Assembly (NCBI GenBank): GCA_031178355.1
Contig: JAPSJC010000001.1
Span: 60,669-124,668, forward strand
DNA from: Ureibacillus sp.
GTDB lineage: Bacteria > Bacillota > Bacilli > Bacillales_A > Planococcaceae
Direction of reading: 5' to 3'
Length of the DNA stretch: 64,000 nt
In this document: piece by piece, positions 63,919 through 64,000 of the stretch
Layout of the letters: each line of letters begins with the position of its first letter
Position numbering within the stretch: position 1 is the stretch's first letter
Translations under genes and position numbers: made by a program
The notes under the pieces: model-generated
What the model saw: only the letters and a program-made list of their open reading frames with translations
The model's database searches: none
Told to the model about the DNA's origin: nothing

Positions 63919-64000
63919 GTGACAACAATAGGGAAATTAGCATTAAAGTCGGCTAAAGCTTATCCACATAAAATTGCAGTGAAAGATAAGAACGTTTCAC
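63919..64000 (+). CDS. Start of a probable AMP-forming acyl-CoA synthetase (partial)
   Basis: The last 82 bases encode GTG then TTIGKLALKSAKAYPHKIAV, KDKNVS, where A..YPHKIAV.D matches the common N terminus of AMP-binding ligases such as fatty-acid or aromatic-acid CoA ligases. AGAGGGGG at 63901-63908 is a good ribosome-binding site for GTG 63919. The gene continues beyond the window, so no catalytic motif is visible. It lies six bases behind the PCC gene, as a further member of the operon. Confidence 0.6.
   Translation, partial: MTTIGKLALKSAKAYPHKIAVKDKNVS

Overview
The window is 64 kb of AT-rich chromosomal DNA from a spore-forming low-GC Firmicute of the order Bacillales. Gene order follows the Bacillus subtilis yqeT-to-sodA segment: hrcA-grpE-dnaK-dnaJ, prmA, rsmE, mtaB, rpsU, floA, yqfCD, phoH, pgpH, ybeY, dgkA, cdd, era, recO, ccpN, ppsR, dnaG, sigA, cccA, trmK, nif3, ispH, cshB, nfo, zur, ispG, sodA. 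Several departures (a single-chain glyQS, deoC between mtaB and rpsU, a dct cluster after nif3, a cobalamin locus, a TRAP cluster after sodA) suggest the Lysinibacillus/Solibacillus/Ureibacillus side of the order. That placement is inference; no rRNA is present to settle it. I saw no tRNA, rRNA, CRISPR array, prophage or complete insertion sequence.

Layout. 1-8971: heat-shock operon, RNA and ribosome modification genes, deoC, rpsU. 9137-13922: sigma-W type envelope operon (short NfeD, flotillin FloA), then sporulation genes yqfCD and phoH. 14087-20679: c-di-AMP phosphodiesterase, ybeY, dgkA, cdd, era, a flavin monooxygenase and recO. 20705-23238 (minus): a hypothetical gene and glycyl-tRNA synthetase under a T-box riboswitch carrying an unusual long inverted repeat. 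23326-31561: ccpN, ppsR, dnaG, sigA, an acyl-CoA dehydrogenase relic, cccA, trmK, nif3. 31624-36596: a C4-dicarboxylate uptake and sensing cluster (transporter, co-sensor, kinase, regulator) with a perfect catabolite repression site. 36744-44893: yqfQ, ispH, cshB, nfo, dacB, then znuC-znuB-zur behind a near-perfect Zur operator. 44981-46379: cobalamin riboswitch, a DUF4430 lipoprotein and an ECF S component. 46508-55279: cystine transporter, an alpha/beta hydrolase lacking its nucleophile serine, ispG, sodA and small genes. 55563-64000: glcD-glcF, a CdaR-type regulator, a TRAP transporter, an SDR, a PCC/DUF296 protein and the start of a likely AMP-forming ligase, apparently one uptake-and-catabolism locus for an unknown organic acid.

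Working together. Most transcription units end in clear intrinsic terminators, and convergent pairs often share a bidirectional one. Regulation readable from the sequence includes a sigma-W promoter, a possible sigma-E promoter buried in a terminator, a glycine T-box, a B12 riboswitch, a Zur box, a CcpA cre site, repeated motifs upstream of the dicarboxylate transporter, and a dyad shared by the glcD and TRAP promoter regions. No single unmistakably new system stands out. The best candidates are the final catabolic locus with its shared dyad, the riboswitch-controlled DUF4430/ECF pair, and the expanded T-box leader.
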